A stretch of DNA of 64,000 nucleotides from Azospirillum brasilense (GTDB lineage: Bacteria > Pseudomonadota > Alphaproteobacteria > Azospirillales > Azospirillaceae): assembly GCF_007827795.1 (NCBI RefSeq), contig NZ_VITI01000014.1:62001-126000 (forward strand). The letters run 5' to 3'. Both the position numbers and the translations under genes were made by a program. Shown here piece by piece: positions 7,186 through 16,394 of the stretch; position 1 is the first letter of the stretch, and each line of letters begins with the position of its first letter. The notes beneath the pieces were generated by a model. It did no database searches. It was not told where the DNA came from and worked only from the letters and a program-made list of their open reading frames with translations.

Positions 7186-10140
7186 TTACTCCTCGACTTG
7201 GCCCATCAGGATCGCGTCGATCCGCCCGACCAGCTCGTCGATCCGGTAGGGCTTCGCCAGCACCAGGATGCCGGTCGCACGGGCGATGTCCTCGCTGTAG
7301 CCGGTCGCCAGGATGACCGGCAGGCCGGGCCGCCGCTCGCGGGCTTCGCGGGCCAGATCGATGCCGCTCATCCCGCCGGGCATGACCACGTCGCTCAGCA
7401 GCACATCGACCGCGTCGTCCGACAGGTGGGGCAGCGCCTCCTCGGCGTTGGCGGCGGACAGCACGGCGAACCCGGCGTCCTCCAGCGCTGTGCTGACCGT
7501 CATGGCGACGATGGGGTCGTCCTCCACGACCAGGACGCGGCCATGGCGCCGCGCACTGCCCGTCGGCGGCACACAGGCCGCGGGAAGGGCGGGCTCCTCG
7601 GCGGGGGCGACGCCGGAGCGGCGGAGCAGCAGATGCACCGTCGTGCCCCGGTCCGGCGCGCTGTCGATCCAGGCGGTGCCGCCGGCCTGCCGGGCGAGGC
7701 CGTAGACCTGGGCCAGACCCAGCCCCGTCCCCTTGTCGAGGTCCTTCGTGGTGAAGAACGGCTCGAAGGCGCGGGCGGCCACCGTGGCGGGCATGCCGCA
7801 GCCGGTGTCCGACACGGACAGGCGCAGGAACTCGCCTTCCACCCCCCGTGGATCGCCGGGGGAAAACACGGCGTTGACCGCCTCGACCGTCAGCCGCCCG
7901 CCGGCCGGCATGGCATCGCGCGCGTTGACGGCGAGGTTGATGACCGCCAGCTCGAATTGGGTCGGGTCCACCTCGACGGGCCAAAGATCGTCGCCGAGGC
8001 GCAGATCCAGCGCGATGTCGGCGCGCAGCGCCCGCTCCAGCAGGGCCGACATGGCGAGCACCCGGTCGCGCACGCCGATGGATTCCGGGCGCAGGCTGTC
8101 GCGCCGGGCGAAGGCCATAAGCTGCTGCACCAGCTTGGCCCCGCGTCCCACCGCCAGCTGCCCGGCATCGAGCAGGGCGTGGACCTGCGGCTCCTCCGTG
8201 CGGCGCGCGATCATCGACAGGCAGCCTTCCAGCGCCTGGAGCAGGTTGTTGAAGTCGTGGGCCACGCCGCCGGTCAACTGGCCGACCGCTTCCATCTTCT
8301 GGGACTGGCGAAGCTGGTCCTCGGTCTGCCGCAGGGCGGCGTCCGCCTCCTTCTGGGCGGTGATGTCGCGGCCCACGGCGTGGATGAAGCGCTCATCCGG
8401 CACGGCGACCCAGGACAGCCAGAGATAATGACCGTCCTTGTGGCGGTAGCGGTTCTCGAAGCGCGGCGTGGTGTGCCCGGCGCCCAGCCGCGCCGCCTCG
8501 GCCCGGGAGCGTTCCAGATCCTCCGGATGCACGAGGTCGAAGAAGCTGCGCCCGACCAGTTCCTCCTCCGTCCAGCCCAGCAGGCCGGTCCAGGCCGGAT
8601 TGACCGCGCCGATGGTGCCGTCGAAATGGGCGACCAGCATGATGTCGGTGGACAGGCGCCATATGCGGTCGCGATCGGCGGTGCGTTCGGCGACGCGCTG
8701 TTCCAGCGTGGCGTTCAGGTCGCGAAGCGCGTCCTCGGCCCGTTTGGCCTCGGTGACGTCGCTGCCTTCGCAGAAGATCCCGGTCACCCGCCCGTCGGCG
8801 TCCTTGATCGGCTGGTAGATGAAGGTGATGAAGCGTTCCTCGACGGGCGCGCCGGGTTGGCGGACGACCCGCACCGGCAGTGCGTGCCCGACGAAGGGCT
8901 TCCCGCTGTCGTACACGCGGCCCAGAAGCTCGAAGAAGCCCTGGCCGATGATCTCCGGCATGGCCTCGTGCACCGGCTTGCCGATCAGGGCACGGTCGCC
9001 GACCAGCCGTCGGTAGGAGTCGTTGGCCAGCTCGAACACATGATCCGGACCGCGCAGCACGCACATGAAATTGGGTGATTGCCGGAACAGGGTGCGCATC
9101 TGCTCCCCCTCCGCGGCCAGACGGGCGTTGGCGCGGTGCAGCGATTCCTGCGCCTGCGCGCGCTCCAGCGCCGACCATGTGCGCTCCGCCACCTCCTCGA
9201 CCAGACGGACCTCGTCCGGGTGCCAGTGCCGGGGCTTCCGGTCGTGGACGTAGAGGGTGGCGACCATCCGCCCGTTCTTCACCAGGCTGGTGGTGACGGT
9301 GGAGGCGAGGCTCAGCGCCGCCAAGGCGGCCTGCCGTTCCGGTGCCGCGCAGCGCGGGTCCGCCGCGCAGTCGTTGATGGTCAGCGTTCCGCCGAGGCGC
9401 AGCGTGTCCAGGAATTCCGGCCCGAAGCTCAGCAGGTCATGAGTGCCGGCCTGATGGTCGACGCTGCCGTCGGTCCAGCTCCGCTCCGTCGTGAAGAAGC
9501 GGGCGGTTTCGTCCACCACGCCGTAACCGACGCGGCTCGCCCCCAGGTGACGGCCCAGTGCCTCCTCAGCCGCCGCGGCCACCGCGAACGGGTCGGAGAG
9601 CTGGCGCAGCCGGGCCTCCAGCTTCAGATGAAAGTCGGTGCGCCGGGCGGCGAGCACTTGGGCCGTCGTCTCGATGGCGGCGCAGAACATGCCCGGAATG
9701 CGCCCGTCCTCGCCCCGCACAGGGTTGTAGGAGAAGGTGAACCAGGCGTCCTCGCGGAAGCCACGGCGCTCCATCGGGATCAGCAGATCCTCGTACCAGG
9801 ACGCCTCGCCGGCCAGCGTGCGGTCGACCAGCGGCTTGATCTGCGGCCAGATGTCCCACCACACCTCGGCGAAGGGGCGGCCGAGCGCGTCCGGGTGCTT
9901 CGCTCCGAAGATCGGCACGTAGCCATCGTTGTAGAGGAAGGACAGCTCCGGCCCCCAGGCCACGAACATCGCCTGCCGGGAGGACAGGACGACGCTGACG
10001 ATGGTGCGAAGGCTCTGCGGCCAGCCTTCCGGCGGGCCGAGCGCCGTGGACGCCCAGTCGTGGGAGCGCATCCGCTCTCCCATCTCGCCCCCGCCGGACA
10101 GGAAATCCAGGTTGCCGCCGATCACCGACAGGTCGGTCAT
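7186..10140 (-). CDS. hybrid sensor histidine kinase, PAS-GAF-PAS-PAS-HisKA-HATPase-REC
   Basis: 984 residues from the ATG at 10140 (a GTG at 10164 adds eight). No membrane segment, so a soluble kinase. Order: PAS-like domain about 30-160 (start SHDWASTALGPPEGWP), GAF about 180-330, PAS about 355-465, PAS about 485-605 with PAC motif (RYRHKDGHYLWL), phosphoacceptor His628 in GGVAHDFNNLLQ, HATPase with NARDAMPAGG and DTGCGMP, then a C-terminal receiver (VLVVEDDP; LLSDVVMPGG). The HDFNN type of H-box usually goes with a C-terminal receiver that feeds back or passes phosphate on. No separate response regulator adjoins it. The signal is unknown; tandem PAS/GAF suggests redox, light or small ligand. 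Confidence 0.92.
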   Translation of the reverse strand: MTDLSVIGGNLDFLSGGGEMGERMRSHDWASTALGPPEGWPQSLRTIVSVVLSSRQAMFVAWGPELSFLYNDGYVPIFGAKHPDALGRPFAEVWWDIWPQIKPLVDRTLAGEASWYEDLLIPMERRGFREDAWFTFSYNPVRGEDGRIPGMFCAAIETTAQVLAARRTDFHLKLEARLRQLSDPFAVAAAAEEALGRHLGASRVGYGVVDETARFFTTERSWTDGSVDHQAGTHDLLSFGPEFLDTLRLGGTLTINDCAADPRCAAPERQAALAALSLASTVTTSLVKNGRMVATLYVHDRKPRHWHPDEVRLVEEVAERTWSALERAQAQESLHRANARLAAEGEQMRTLFRQSPNFMCVLRGPDHVFELANDSYRRLVGDRALIGKPVHEAMPEIIGQGFFELLGRVYDSGKPFVGHALPVRVVRQPGAPVEERFITFIYQPIKDADGRVTGIFCEGSDVTEAKRAEDALRDLNATLEQRVAERTADRDRIWRLSTDIMLVAHFDGTIGAVNPAWTGLLGWTEEELVGRSFFDLVHPEDLERSRAEAARLGAGHTTPRFENRYRHKDGHYLWLSWVAVPDERFIHAVGRDITAQKEADAALRQTEDQLRQSQKMEAVGQLTGGVAHDFNNLLQALEGCLSMIARRTEEPQVHALLDAGQLAVGRGAKLVQQLMAFARRDSLRPESIGVRDRVLAMSALLERALRADIALDLRLGDDLWPVEVDPTQFELAVINLAVNARDAMPAGGRLTVEAVNAVFSPGDPRGVEGEFLRLSVSDTGCGMPATVAARAFEPFFTTKDLDKGTGLGLAQVYGLARQAGGTAWIDSAPDRGTTVHLLLRRSGVAPAEEPALPAACVPPTGSARRHGRVLVVEDDPIVAMTVSTALEDAGFAVLSAANAEEALPHLSDDAVDVLLSDVVMPGGMSGIDLAREARERRPGLPVILATGYSEDIARATGILVLAKPYRIDELVGRIDAILMGQVEE

Positions 10141-10320
10141 GCGCCGACCCCACGGCTTCTGCACGGTATGGGGGTTCGGATCTTTAGATTGCTATCGTCG
10201 GTCGTGGCTTTCATCGAGCTTTCGGGCCGAGGCGAGGTTGCGTCTGGTGTCTTAACACACGACGCCCGGAAAGATAGCTCGTCGAAGGGCCGTTTTCCCT
10301 AACCGTTCCGGCTGATGCGG

Positions 10321-10342
10321 CCCCCGCGCCACGGTGCGGGGG
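10321..10342. terminator. GC hairpin downstream of the ABC exporter gene
   Basis: Stem CCCCCGC / GCGGGGG with an 8-base loop just after the minus-strand ABC transporter stop. No T-run follows it, so activity as a terminator is uncertain. Confidence 0.3.
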
Positions 10343-10349
10343 GCGTCAT

Positions 10350-12116
10350 CTATTCCGCCGCGAAGCCCTGTGCCTGGAGCTGCCACAGGGAGTTGAAAAG
10401 ACCGCCGCGCCGCCGCAACTCCGTGGGGTGGCCGTCCTCCGCGATGCGGCCGTCCACCAGGACCAGCACGCGGTCGAAAGCCGACACCGTGGACAGGCGG
10501 TGCGCCACCGCGACCACCGTCCGCCCCTGGGCCAGATCGGCCAGCGCCGCCTGGATCTCCTGCTCCGACTGGGTGTCGAGGGCGGAGGTCGCCTCGTCGA
10601 GGATCAGGATCGGCGCGTTCTTCAGGAAGGCGCGGGCGATGCCCAGCCGCTGCCGCTGCCCCCCCGACAGCCGCACGCCGCGTTCGCCGACCAGCGTGCC
10701 GTAGCCTTCCGGCAATTGCCGGATGAAGCCGTCGCAGAAGGCGTGGCGGGCGGCTTCGAACACCTCCTCGTCGCTGGCGTCGGGGCGGCCGTAGCGGATG
10801 TTCTCCAGGATCGGGCGGTGGAACAGCGCGATGTCCTGCGGCACTACGGCGATCTTGGCCCGCAGGTCGTCCTGGGCGAGCGCGGTCAGCGGCTGGCCGT
10901 CGATGAGGATGTCGCCGCGCTGCACGTCGTCCAGGCGCTGGATCAGGCTGATGATGGTGGACTTGCCGGCCCCCGACGGGCCGACCAACCCGACCTTCTG
11001 CCCGGCCGGGATGGTCAGGCTGAAATCCTCCAGCACCTTGCGCCCTTCGGGATAGCGGTAGGAAACCCGCTCGAACGCGATGGCGCCGCCGCCGGGCGTG
11101 GCGGGCTGCGCCGGCACGGGGTCGAGCACGTCGTGCGGGCGGGCGATCACCCGCAAACTCTCGTCGATGGCGCTGACCTGCTGGGTGGCGGTGACCAGCG
11201 CGAAGGCGAGGTCGCGGGAACCGTGCAGGATGCGAAAGGTCAGGGCGCTGACGATCACCACGTCGCCGGTGGTGATCGTGCCGTCGCGCCACAGCAGCAG
11301 CGCCCACAGCAGCATCGACCCGGCCATCACCCACAGGCAGACGTCATGGACGACACGGGTGTTCTCCAGATGCATCCAGCTCCGGCGGTGCGCCCCGGCC
11401 TCCACCGTGAAGGCCTGCCGAAGCCGCTCCCGCTCCCGCGCGCGGGCGGAGAAGGCCTTCACCGTCCAGACGTTGGACACCACGTCGACCAGCTCGCCGT
11501 TGGTGCGGGCGGACTGCTCGGCGAAGGCGTGGTGCACCGTCCGCCCGCGCAGCCCCAGCCCGACGATGGCGACGGCGACCACCAGGGCGAACAGCACAAG
11601 CGCCGCCGCCATCCCCCAATGGATGGTCAGCAGCACCAGGACGGCCCCCAGGAAGTCGGTGACCGGCGGGACGATGCTCCAGGTCAGGGTGCGGAAGATG
11701 GTGGTCGCCGCGTTCTCGGTGGCGGCGATGCGGTTGCCCAGCGACCCGGCCAGATGCGTCGAGAAATAGCGCATCGAATGGCCGGTCAGGTGGCGGAACA
11801 GGTCCAGCCGCATGTCCACGCCGGTCGCCAGCACCGTCCGGCAGCCGAGCCAGCCGCCCAGCCGCCACAGCACGTTTTCCGCCGCGATGAAGCCCAGGAA
11901 CAGGCCGAGCGGAGTCCAGACGTCCGCCGTCGCCCGGTCGGAGGAGGCCATGGCGTCGATCAGCAGCTTCATCCCGTACTGCACGGCGACCGCGCAGCCC
12001 GCCGCCGCCACGATCACCGTGAACAGCCCGCCGAAGGACCAGGGCCGCCGCCGGATGTAGCGCATCAGGAAGCGGCCGGGACGGTCCGGGATGGTGTCCG
12101 TGTTGGAACCGCTCAT
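10350..12116 (-). CDS. ABC exporter, fused permease and ATPase
   Basis: 588-residue half-transporter of the type I exporter class (MsbA/lipid or drug exporter-like). Residues about 20-310 carry six membrane helices. The ATPase follows: Walker A GPSGAGKST (379-387), Q-loop VVPQD, signature LSGGQRQR (483-490), Walker B LILDEAT (504-510), and an H-loop His in VAHRLS. It probably works as a homodimer. Its ATG overlaps the TGA of the upstream glycosidase gene by four bases (ATGA), so the two are translationally coupled. Context with a glycosidase and a UDP-galactopyranose mutase fusion suggests export of a glycoconjugate; the sequence itself does not reveal the cargo. Confidence 0.93.
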   Translation of the reverse strand: MSGSNTDTIPDRPGRFLMRYIRRRPWSFGGLFTVIVAAAGCAVAVQYGMKLLIDAMASSDRATADVWTPLGLFLGFIAAENVLWRLGGWLGCRTVLATGVDMRLDLFRHLTGHSMRYFSTHLAGSLGNRIAATENAATTIFRTLTWSIVPPVTDFLGAVLVLLTIHWGMAAALVLFALVVAVAIVGLGLRGRTVHHAFAEQSARTNGELVDVVSNVWTVKAFSARARERERLRQAFTVEAGAHRRSWMHLENTRVVHDVCLWVMAGSMLLWALLLWRDGTITTGDVVIVSALTFRILHGSRDLAFALVTATQQVSAIDESLRVIARPHDVLDPVPAQPATPGGGAIAFERVSYRYPEGRKVLEDFSLTIPAGQKVGLVGPSGAGKSTIISLIQRLDDVQRGDILIDGQPLTALAQDDLRAKIAVVPQDIALFHRPILENIRYGRPDASDEEVFEAARHAFCDGFIRQLPEGYGTLVGERGVRLSGGQRQRLGIARAFLKNAPILILDEATSALDTQSEQEIQAALADLAQGRTVVAVAHRLSTVSAFDRVLVLVDGRIAEDGHPTELRRRGGLFNSLWQLQAQGFAAE

Positions 12117-13276
12117 TGAGCCGCCTGGAGTTCCGGCCGGCCAAATCGCGGCTGACCGAGAAGCGCGCCGATGCGGGCCTGCGCGCGCTCCAGAGCGGCG
12201 GCCAGCGGTTGATTGACGCAGCGCTCACCTTGTTCGTCGCACAGGCCGTAGAGGCCGGTCTCGCAATGGCGGTCGTTGGCCCAGCCGGGATAGTCGAGGA
12301 TCGGGTAGAGGCAGATCCCCTCCACCGGCACATCGGCGCGCAGGGCGGTCGTCACCTCCTCCGTCACATAATCGAGCCAGGGCGCGCGGACATCGCCCTC
12401 GGCTCCCGTCTCGGCCACCAGGACCGGACGGCCGTAACGCTGGTGGACCTCCGCCAGGATGTCGGCGAAGGGGCGGTAGCGCGGGTCGTCGCGTCCGATG
12501 GTGCCGCCCTTCAGGAACCACTGGTTGTCGGAGTAGTAGTTGACCCCGATCACGTCCAGATACTCCGGCTTGCCGCCCAGCCCCGGCCAGGCGTAGCCGC
12601 CGATCATGTCCCACGCCTCGTACTGGGCCAGCCGGGCGGCCTCCGCGGCCCCGGCGTCGCCCTTGCGGTCGGGGCGGGGCAGCACGTGGATGACCGGATC
12701 GACCTGGACGATGCGGGCGCGCGGGTCGGCGGCGCGGATCGCGTCGATGGCCGCGATGCTGGCGCGGACGAGCTGGTGCTTCAGTTCGAAGCCGCGGTGC
12801 TCGGCCATCGGGTTGAAGCGCTTCATGTCGCCGCCGGCCCAGGCCCAGAAGGAGATCTCGTTGACCGGGCAGTAGACGGGCGTCTCCACGCCCTCGTCGC
12901 GCAGCAGGGCCGCGGCGGCCCCGGCGAAGCGGGCGAAGCGCTCGACGAAGGCCGGGCGCCAGATGTCGACGTCGTCCGGCCAGCCGTAATGGCAGAGGTC
13001 CCAGATCACCTGGACCCCGGATTCCCGCGCCGCGCGGACCATGGGCAGCAGGCTGGACCAGTCGTAGCGGCCCGGCGTGGTCTCGATGAGGTGCCAGCGC
13101 ACGCCGTCGCGCACGCTGCGCAGGCCATGGGCGGCCATGCGCTGGTAGTCCTCGGCGGCCAGCCGGTCGTGGCCGGTCGCCGCGATCAGGTCCAACCGGC
13201 GCCCGTCATGCCGCCGGTGCGTCGAGCATTCGAAGCCGCCGAGGAAGACGCTGTCGAACAGGGTGGGGGTGTGCAT
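12113..13276 (-). CDS. clan GH-A glycoside hydrolase-like protein (family 1-like)
   Basis: 387 residues from the ATG at 13276 (MHTPTLFDSVFLGGFECS). The frame is open far upstream, but that part runs through a repeat element and is not coding. The fold is a TIM-barrel retaining glycosidase: acid/base Glu140 in CPVNE after strand 4 and nucleophile Glu289 in LVAETG after strand 7, with FLGGFECS near the start as in family 1. It is shorter than typical GH1 enzymes (about 450). No signal peptide is seen, so it is probably cytoplasmic. Its stop overlaps the ABC exporter start by four bases. It lies downstream of the glycosyltransferase-mutase fusion gene on the same strand. Substrate unknown; a sugar transferase role for such a GH-A protein cannot be excluded. 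Confidence 0.82.
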   Translation of the reverse strand: MHTPTLFDSVFLGGFECSTHRRHDGRRLDLIAATGHDRLAAEDYQRMAAHGLRSVRDGVRWHLIETTPGRYDWSSLLPMVRAARESGVQVIWDLCHYGWPDDVDIWRPAFVERFARFAGAAAALLRDEGVETPVYCPVNEISFWAWAGGDMKRFNPMAEHRGFELKHQLVRASIAAIDAIRAADPRARIVQVDPVIHVLPRPDRKGDAGAAEAARLAQYEAWDMIGGYAWPGLGGKPEYLDVIGVNYYSDNQWFLKGGTIGRDDPRYRPFADILAEVHQRYGRPVLVAETGAEGDVRAPWLDYVTEEVTTALRADVPVEGICLYPILDYPGWANDRHCETGLYGLCDEQGERCVNQPLAAALERAQARIGALLGQPRFGRPELQAAQ

Positions 13277-13317
13277 GGGGGACTCTTCGTAGAGGGCGGG
13301 GAGTCGGGGAGGCATTG

Positions 13318-13476
13318 CCCCCTCACCTAACCCTCCCCCGCTTCGCAGGGGAGGGGATAAAGAAGGCTCCCTCCCCCGCCCAGCTCTCGCGCAAACCATG
13401 GGTTTGCGCTGACGCGGCAGGCGGACCTTTGGTCCGCCGAGAGCGGGGGAGGGCTGGGGTGGGGGCAGGAGTGCGC
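13318..13476. repeat. dispersed inverted-repeat element, copy A (with nested hairpins)
   Basis: Outer arms are of the type CCCTAACCCTCCCCCGC and GCGGGGGAGGG, as in copies B and C. Between the arms copy A holds two further perfect hairpins: GCGCAAACC/GGTTTGCGC and GGCGGACC/GGTCCGCC, enclosed by CTCTCG/CGAGAG. It fills the gap between the mutase fusion and the glycosidase gene and ends at the mutase stop codon. Confidence 0.85.
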
Positions 13477-15984
13477 CTAATCCCCCATCCCCGCGACCCG
13501 CACCTCGCGCTCCGCACCCAGCGAGCCGAAGGCCCGCGCGGCGGCGGCCAGACCGCGGCTCTGCTGCTCCTCCTTCTCCAGGCGGGCGTAGACCGCCAGC
13601 GCCTGCGCCACCACCTGATCCATGTTGTAGTAGCGGTAGGTGCCGAGCCGGCCCAGGAAGATCACGTCCGGGGTGCCGTCGGCCAGCGCCTGGTACTTGC
13701 GGAACAGCTCCTGGTTCTCCGGGCGGGGGATCGGGTAATAGGGATCGCCCTGCGCGGAGGGGTACTCGTAGGTGATGCTGGTCTTCGGGTGGCTTTGCCC
13801 GGTCAGGTGCTTGTACTCGGTGACGCGGGTGTAGGGCACCCCCTCCGACGGTTCGTTGACCACGGCGACGGGCTGGAACCATTCCTGATCCACCGTCTCG
13901 TGCCGGAAGGTCAGGGAACGGTAAGGCAGCTTGCCGAAACGGTGGCCGAAATACTCGTCGATCGGGCCGGTGAAGACGATGCGGTCATAGGCGATCTCGT
14001 CCCGCACGTCGTCGAAATCGGTGTTCAGCATCACCTTGATGTTCGGGTGATCGAGCATGCTCTCGAACATCCGCGTATAGCCGTTCAGCGGCATCGCTTG
14101 GAAGCTGTCGCCGAAATAACGGTCGTCGTCGTTGGTCCGCGTCGGCACGCGGGCGGTGACCGCCTTGTCGAGCTGCGACGGGTCGAGGCCCCACTGCTTG
14201 CGGGTGTAGCCGCGGAAGAATTTTTCGTACAACTCCCGCCCGACCGCGCCGACCACCACGTCCTCCGAGGTGCGGACGTCGGCGACCGGCTCCGCCCGGC
14301 TCTTCAGGAACTCCGCCACGCCGGCCTCGTCGAGGTCCAGCCCGTACAGCTGGTTGACCGTCGTCCGGTTGATCGGGATGGGGACGAGCCGCTCGTCCAC
14401 CCGCGCCAGGACGTGGTGCTCGTAGGGGCGCCACTTGGTGAAGCGGGACAGGTAGTCGGCGACCGGTTTGGAATTGGTGTGGAAGATGTGCGGGCCGTAG
14501 CGGTGGATCAGCACGCCCGCGTCGTCGTAGTGATCGTAGGCGTTGCCGCCGATGTGCGGGCGCCGGTCGATCAACAGCACGCGCTTGTTCAGCCCCGTCG
14601 CCAGACGTTCCGCCAGCACGCTGCCGGCGAAGCCCGCCCCGACGATCAGGTAATCGAAGCCGGAGCGGCGGCCGGCGGCGCGCCCGTTGGCGTGCTTGGC
14701 CGGGTGCCCGACCGGATGGATCGCCGGCGCCGGGCGGTGGGCCGGCGGGGCGGCGCGTCCGCGCTGGCGGGCCTGCTCCATCAGCGTCTTCATGCGGCCC
14801 TGCGTCTTGTCCCAGGACATGTCGCGCAGGACGTGGTCGGCGGTGGCGCGCAGACGTTCCGGGTCGGCGGCGTCGGCCAGGGCGGCCGCGACGGCGGCGT
14901 CGGCCAGGGCGGCCGCGACGGCGGCGACGAAATCCTCCGGCGCGTCGGCGATGCGCACGACGCCGCTGTCGCCATAGCCGCGCACCACGTCGGTGATGGA
15001 GGTGGAGACGACCGGGCGCCCGGCGGCCAGATATTCCGGCGTCTTGGTCGGGCTGATGAAGCGGGTGGACTCGTTGCGCGCGAAGGGCATCAGGGCGACG
15101 TCCCAGCCCGCCAGATAATGCGGCAGGTCGTCGTAGCTCTTCGGGCCGAGATAGTGGATGTTCGGACGGTGGGGCAGGTCGGCCGGGTCGATCTTCACCA
15201 CCGGGCCGACCAGGACGAACTGCCAGTCGGGCCGGGCGGCGGCGGCGGCGTCGAGCAGGGCGATGTCCAGCCGCTCGTCGATGACGCCGTAGAAACCGAG
15301 CCGCGGGTGCGGGATGGTCGCCTGATCGGCGGGTTCCTCCACGATGCCGCGGGCGGCGGCGAAATGGGCGACGTCGACGCTGCTGGGGAAGGGGTGGGCG
15401 TTGGGGTGCAGGTTGCGCTTGGCCTCGTAGAGGCTGACGCCGCCGGTGAACACCACGTCGGCCCGCGCCATCAGCTGCCGCTCGCGCTCGACCAGTTCCG
15501 GGGGCGCGCCATGGAAGGCCGACAGCTCGTCCATGCAGTCGTAGACCACCAGCGCCCCGCGCAGATGGCCGGACAGGCCGAGGCTCATCGGCGTGTAGTA
15601 CCAGAGGATCGGGTCGGTCACCCCCTCCTCGGCCAGATAGCGGTCGAGCAGCTGCCGCTGGGCGGTGACGGCCGCCTCGCCGTCCAGGCCGGCGGGCAGG
15701 CGGGGCACCAGCACGAGGACGCCCTCGTCCTCGCGCACGTCCAGCCAGGGCTCGGGCGTGTCGTTGTGGATCGGCTCCTCGACGAACAGCACGCGGTGGT
15801 CACGCGCGAATCGCGACATAAGGTGTTGGGGGCGCTGATAAACGAAGCTCCAGCGCAGGTGAGAAAAGCAGATCAGGGTTTGCGAGGGTGGGGCGGTGAC
15901 TTCGGAGTGTGGAGAGTCGGCGGTCGGACGTGTTCTTTTTCGGTTTCTGCCGATTGGGAACTGGTGTTGGCCGGCCCAACTCAT
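13477..15984 (-). CDS. glycosyltransferase / UDP-galactopyranose mutase fusion
   Basis: 835 residues from the ATG at 15984, which has AGAGAGG about ten bases upstream. Residues about 30-420 resemble a GT-B glycosyltransferase (SHLRWSFVYQRPQHLM; later SPTKTPEYLAAGRPVVST, the typical donor-side motif). Residues 443-835 form a complete UDP-galactopyranose mutase: FAD loop DYLIVGAGFAGS, IGGNAYDH, RYGPHIFHT, RKQWGLDP, and the C-terminal LGRLGTYRYYNMDQ. Mutases convert UDP-galactopyranose to UDP-galactofuranose through an FAD adduct. Fused to a transferase, the protein could make and use the furanose donor in one place. Both active regions look intact. Downstream on the same strand are the glycosidase and ABC exporter. 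A perfect 27-bp tandem duplication lies in the linker. Confidence 0.9.
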   Translation of the reverse strand: MSWAGQHQFPIGRNRKRTRPTADSPHSEVTAPPSQTLICFSHLRWSFVYQRPQHLMSRFARDHRVLFVEEPIHNDTPEPWLDVREDEGVLVLVPRLPAGLDGEAAVTAQRQLLDRYLAEEGVTDPILWYYTPMSLGLSGHLRGALVVYDCMDELSAFHGAPPELVERERQLMARADVVFTGGVSLYEAKRNLHPNAHPFPSSVDVAHFAAARGIVEEPADQATIPHPRLGFYGVIDERLDIALLDAAAAARPDWQFVLVGPVVKIDPADLPHRPNIHYLGPKSYDDLPHYLAGWDVALMPFARNESTRFISPTKTPEYLAAGRPVVSTSITDVVRGYGDSGVVRIADAPEDFVAAVAAALADAAVAAALADAADPERLRATADHVLRDMSWDKTQGRMKTLMEQARQRGRAAPPAHRPAPAIHPVGHPAKHANGRAAGRRSGFDYLIVGAGFAGSVLAERLATGLNKRVLLIDRRPHIGGNAYDHYDDAGVLIHRYGPHIFHTNSKPVADYLSRFTKWRPYEHHVLARVDERLVPIPINRTTVNQLYGLDLDEAGVAEFLKSRAEPVADVRTSEDVVVGAVGRELYEKFFRGYTRKQWGLDPSQLDKAVTARVPTRTNDDDRYFGDSFQAMPLNGYTRMFESMLDHPNIKVMLNTDFDDVRDEIAYDRIVFTGPIDEYFGHRFGKLPYRSLTFRHETVDQEWFQPVAVVNEPSEGVPYTRVTEYKHLTGQSHPKTSITYEYPSAQGDPYYPIPRPENQELFRKYQALADGTPDVIFLGRLGTYRYYNMDQVVAQALAVYARLEKEEQQSRGLAAAARAFGSLGAEREVRVAGMGD
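14870..14923. repeat. 27-bp tandem duplication inside the GT-mutase gene
   Basis: Two identical, adjacent 27-base units (14870-14896 and 14897-14923) that keep the frame and encode nine-residue repeats rich in Ala (AVAAALADA type) near the end of the transferase domain. Exact identity suggests a recent slippage event. Confidence 0.9.
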
Positions 15985-16394
15985 GTTTCCATCCTCTCTT
16001 AAGTGACATATCGTCGGGGTGCCGCCGGGAATTCGCCACGAATACAGTGGATTTTTGCGGCGCAGCGGAATGACGTCGAAAACCGGAAACCAGTAACGGG
16101 GTCGGCTGGGGTGGGTTCCGTGACAGAAATGCGCTGCGGAAACGGTTCCCCAATTTTTCAACGCTCGTTCTTTTGCGCCGGGTTGGCTGAGGTAAGCGCA
16201 TATTTCAGCGGGCGGGGGTGGTATCCGGGGAAGACTGCGCGTCTCCAGTGCTTTTCAATGCGCACGGATTTGATGATGTTCCCCTCTCTTCACTCGACCT
16301 GAGCGTGTTTCGGCTTCGGGAAATTAATGCGCATAACGGATTTTCCGTTCATAGTGCATTCAAGGGGTCGGGGAAGTTTGGAAGGAGACGAGGG
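15985..16394. other. 410-bp divergent intergenic region
   Basis: Promoter region between the GT-mutase gene and the RHH gene, lower in GC than its surroundings. Apart from an inverted repeat at 16335-16349 no site was recognised, and no short open frame has support. Confidence 0.5.
16335..16349. promoter_or_regulatory. inverted repeat upstream of the RHH gene
   Basis: Perfect 6-bp arms AACGGA / TCCGTT around TTT, with weaker complementarity continuing outward to ATGC (16327) and TGCAT (16359). It lies about 45 bp before the ATG at 16395 and could be an operator, possibly autoregulatory, or a leader hairpin. Confidence 0.35.

Noticed and set aside
13277..13882. Upstream extension of the GH-A gene frame
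   Set aside because: It runs through repeat copy A and into the GT-mutase gene on the same strand; family similarity starts at the ATG at 13276.
13315..16002. 895-residue open frame on the plus strand opposite the GT-mutase gene
   Set aside because: It is the mirror of a gene with clear domain motifs on the minus strand; its translation is Arg/Val/Gly-rich low-complexity sequence typical of antisense frames in high-GC DNA.
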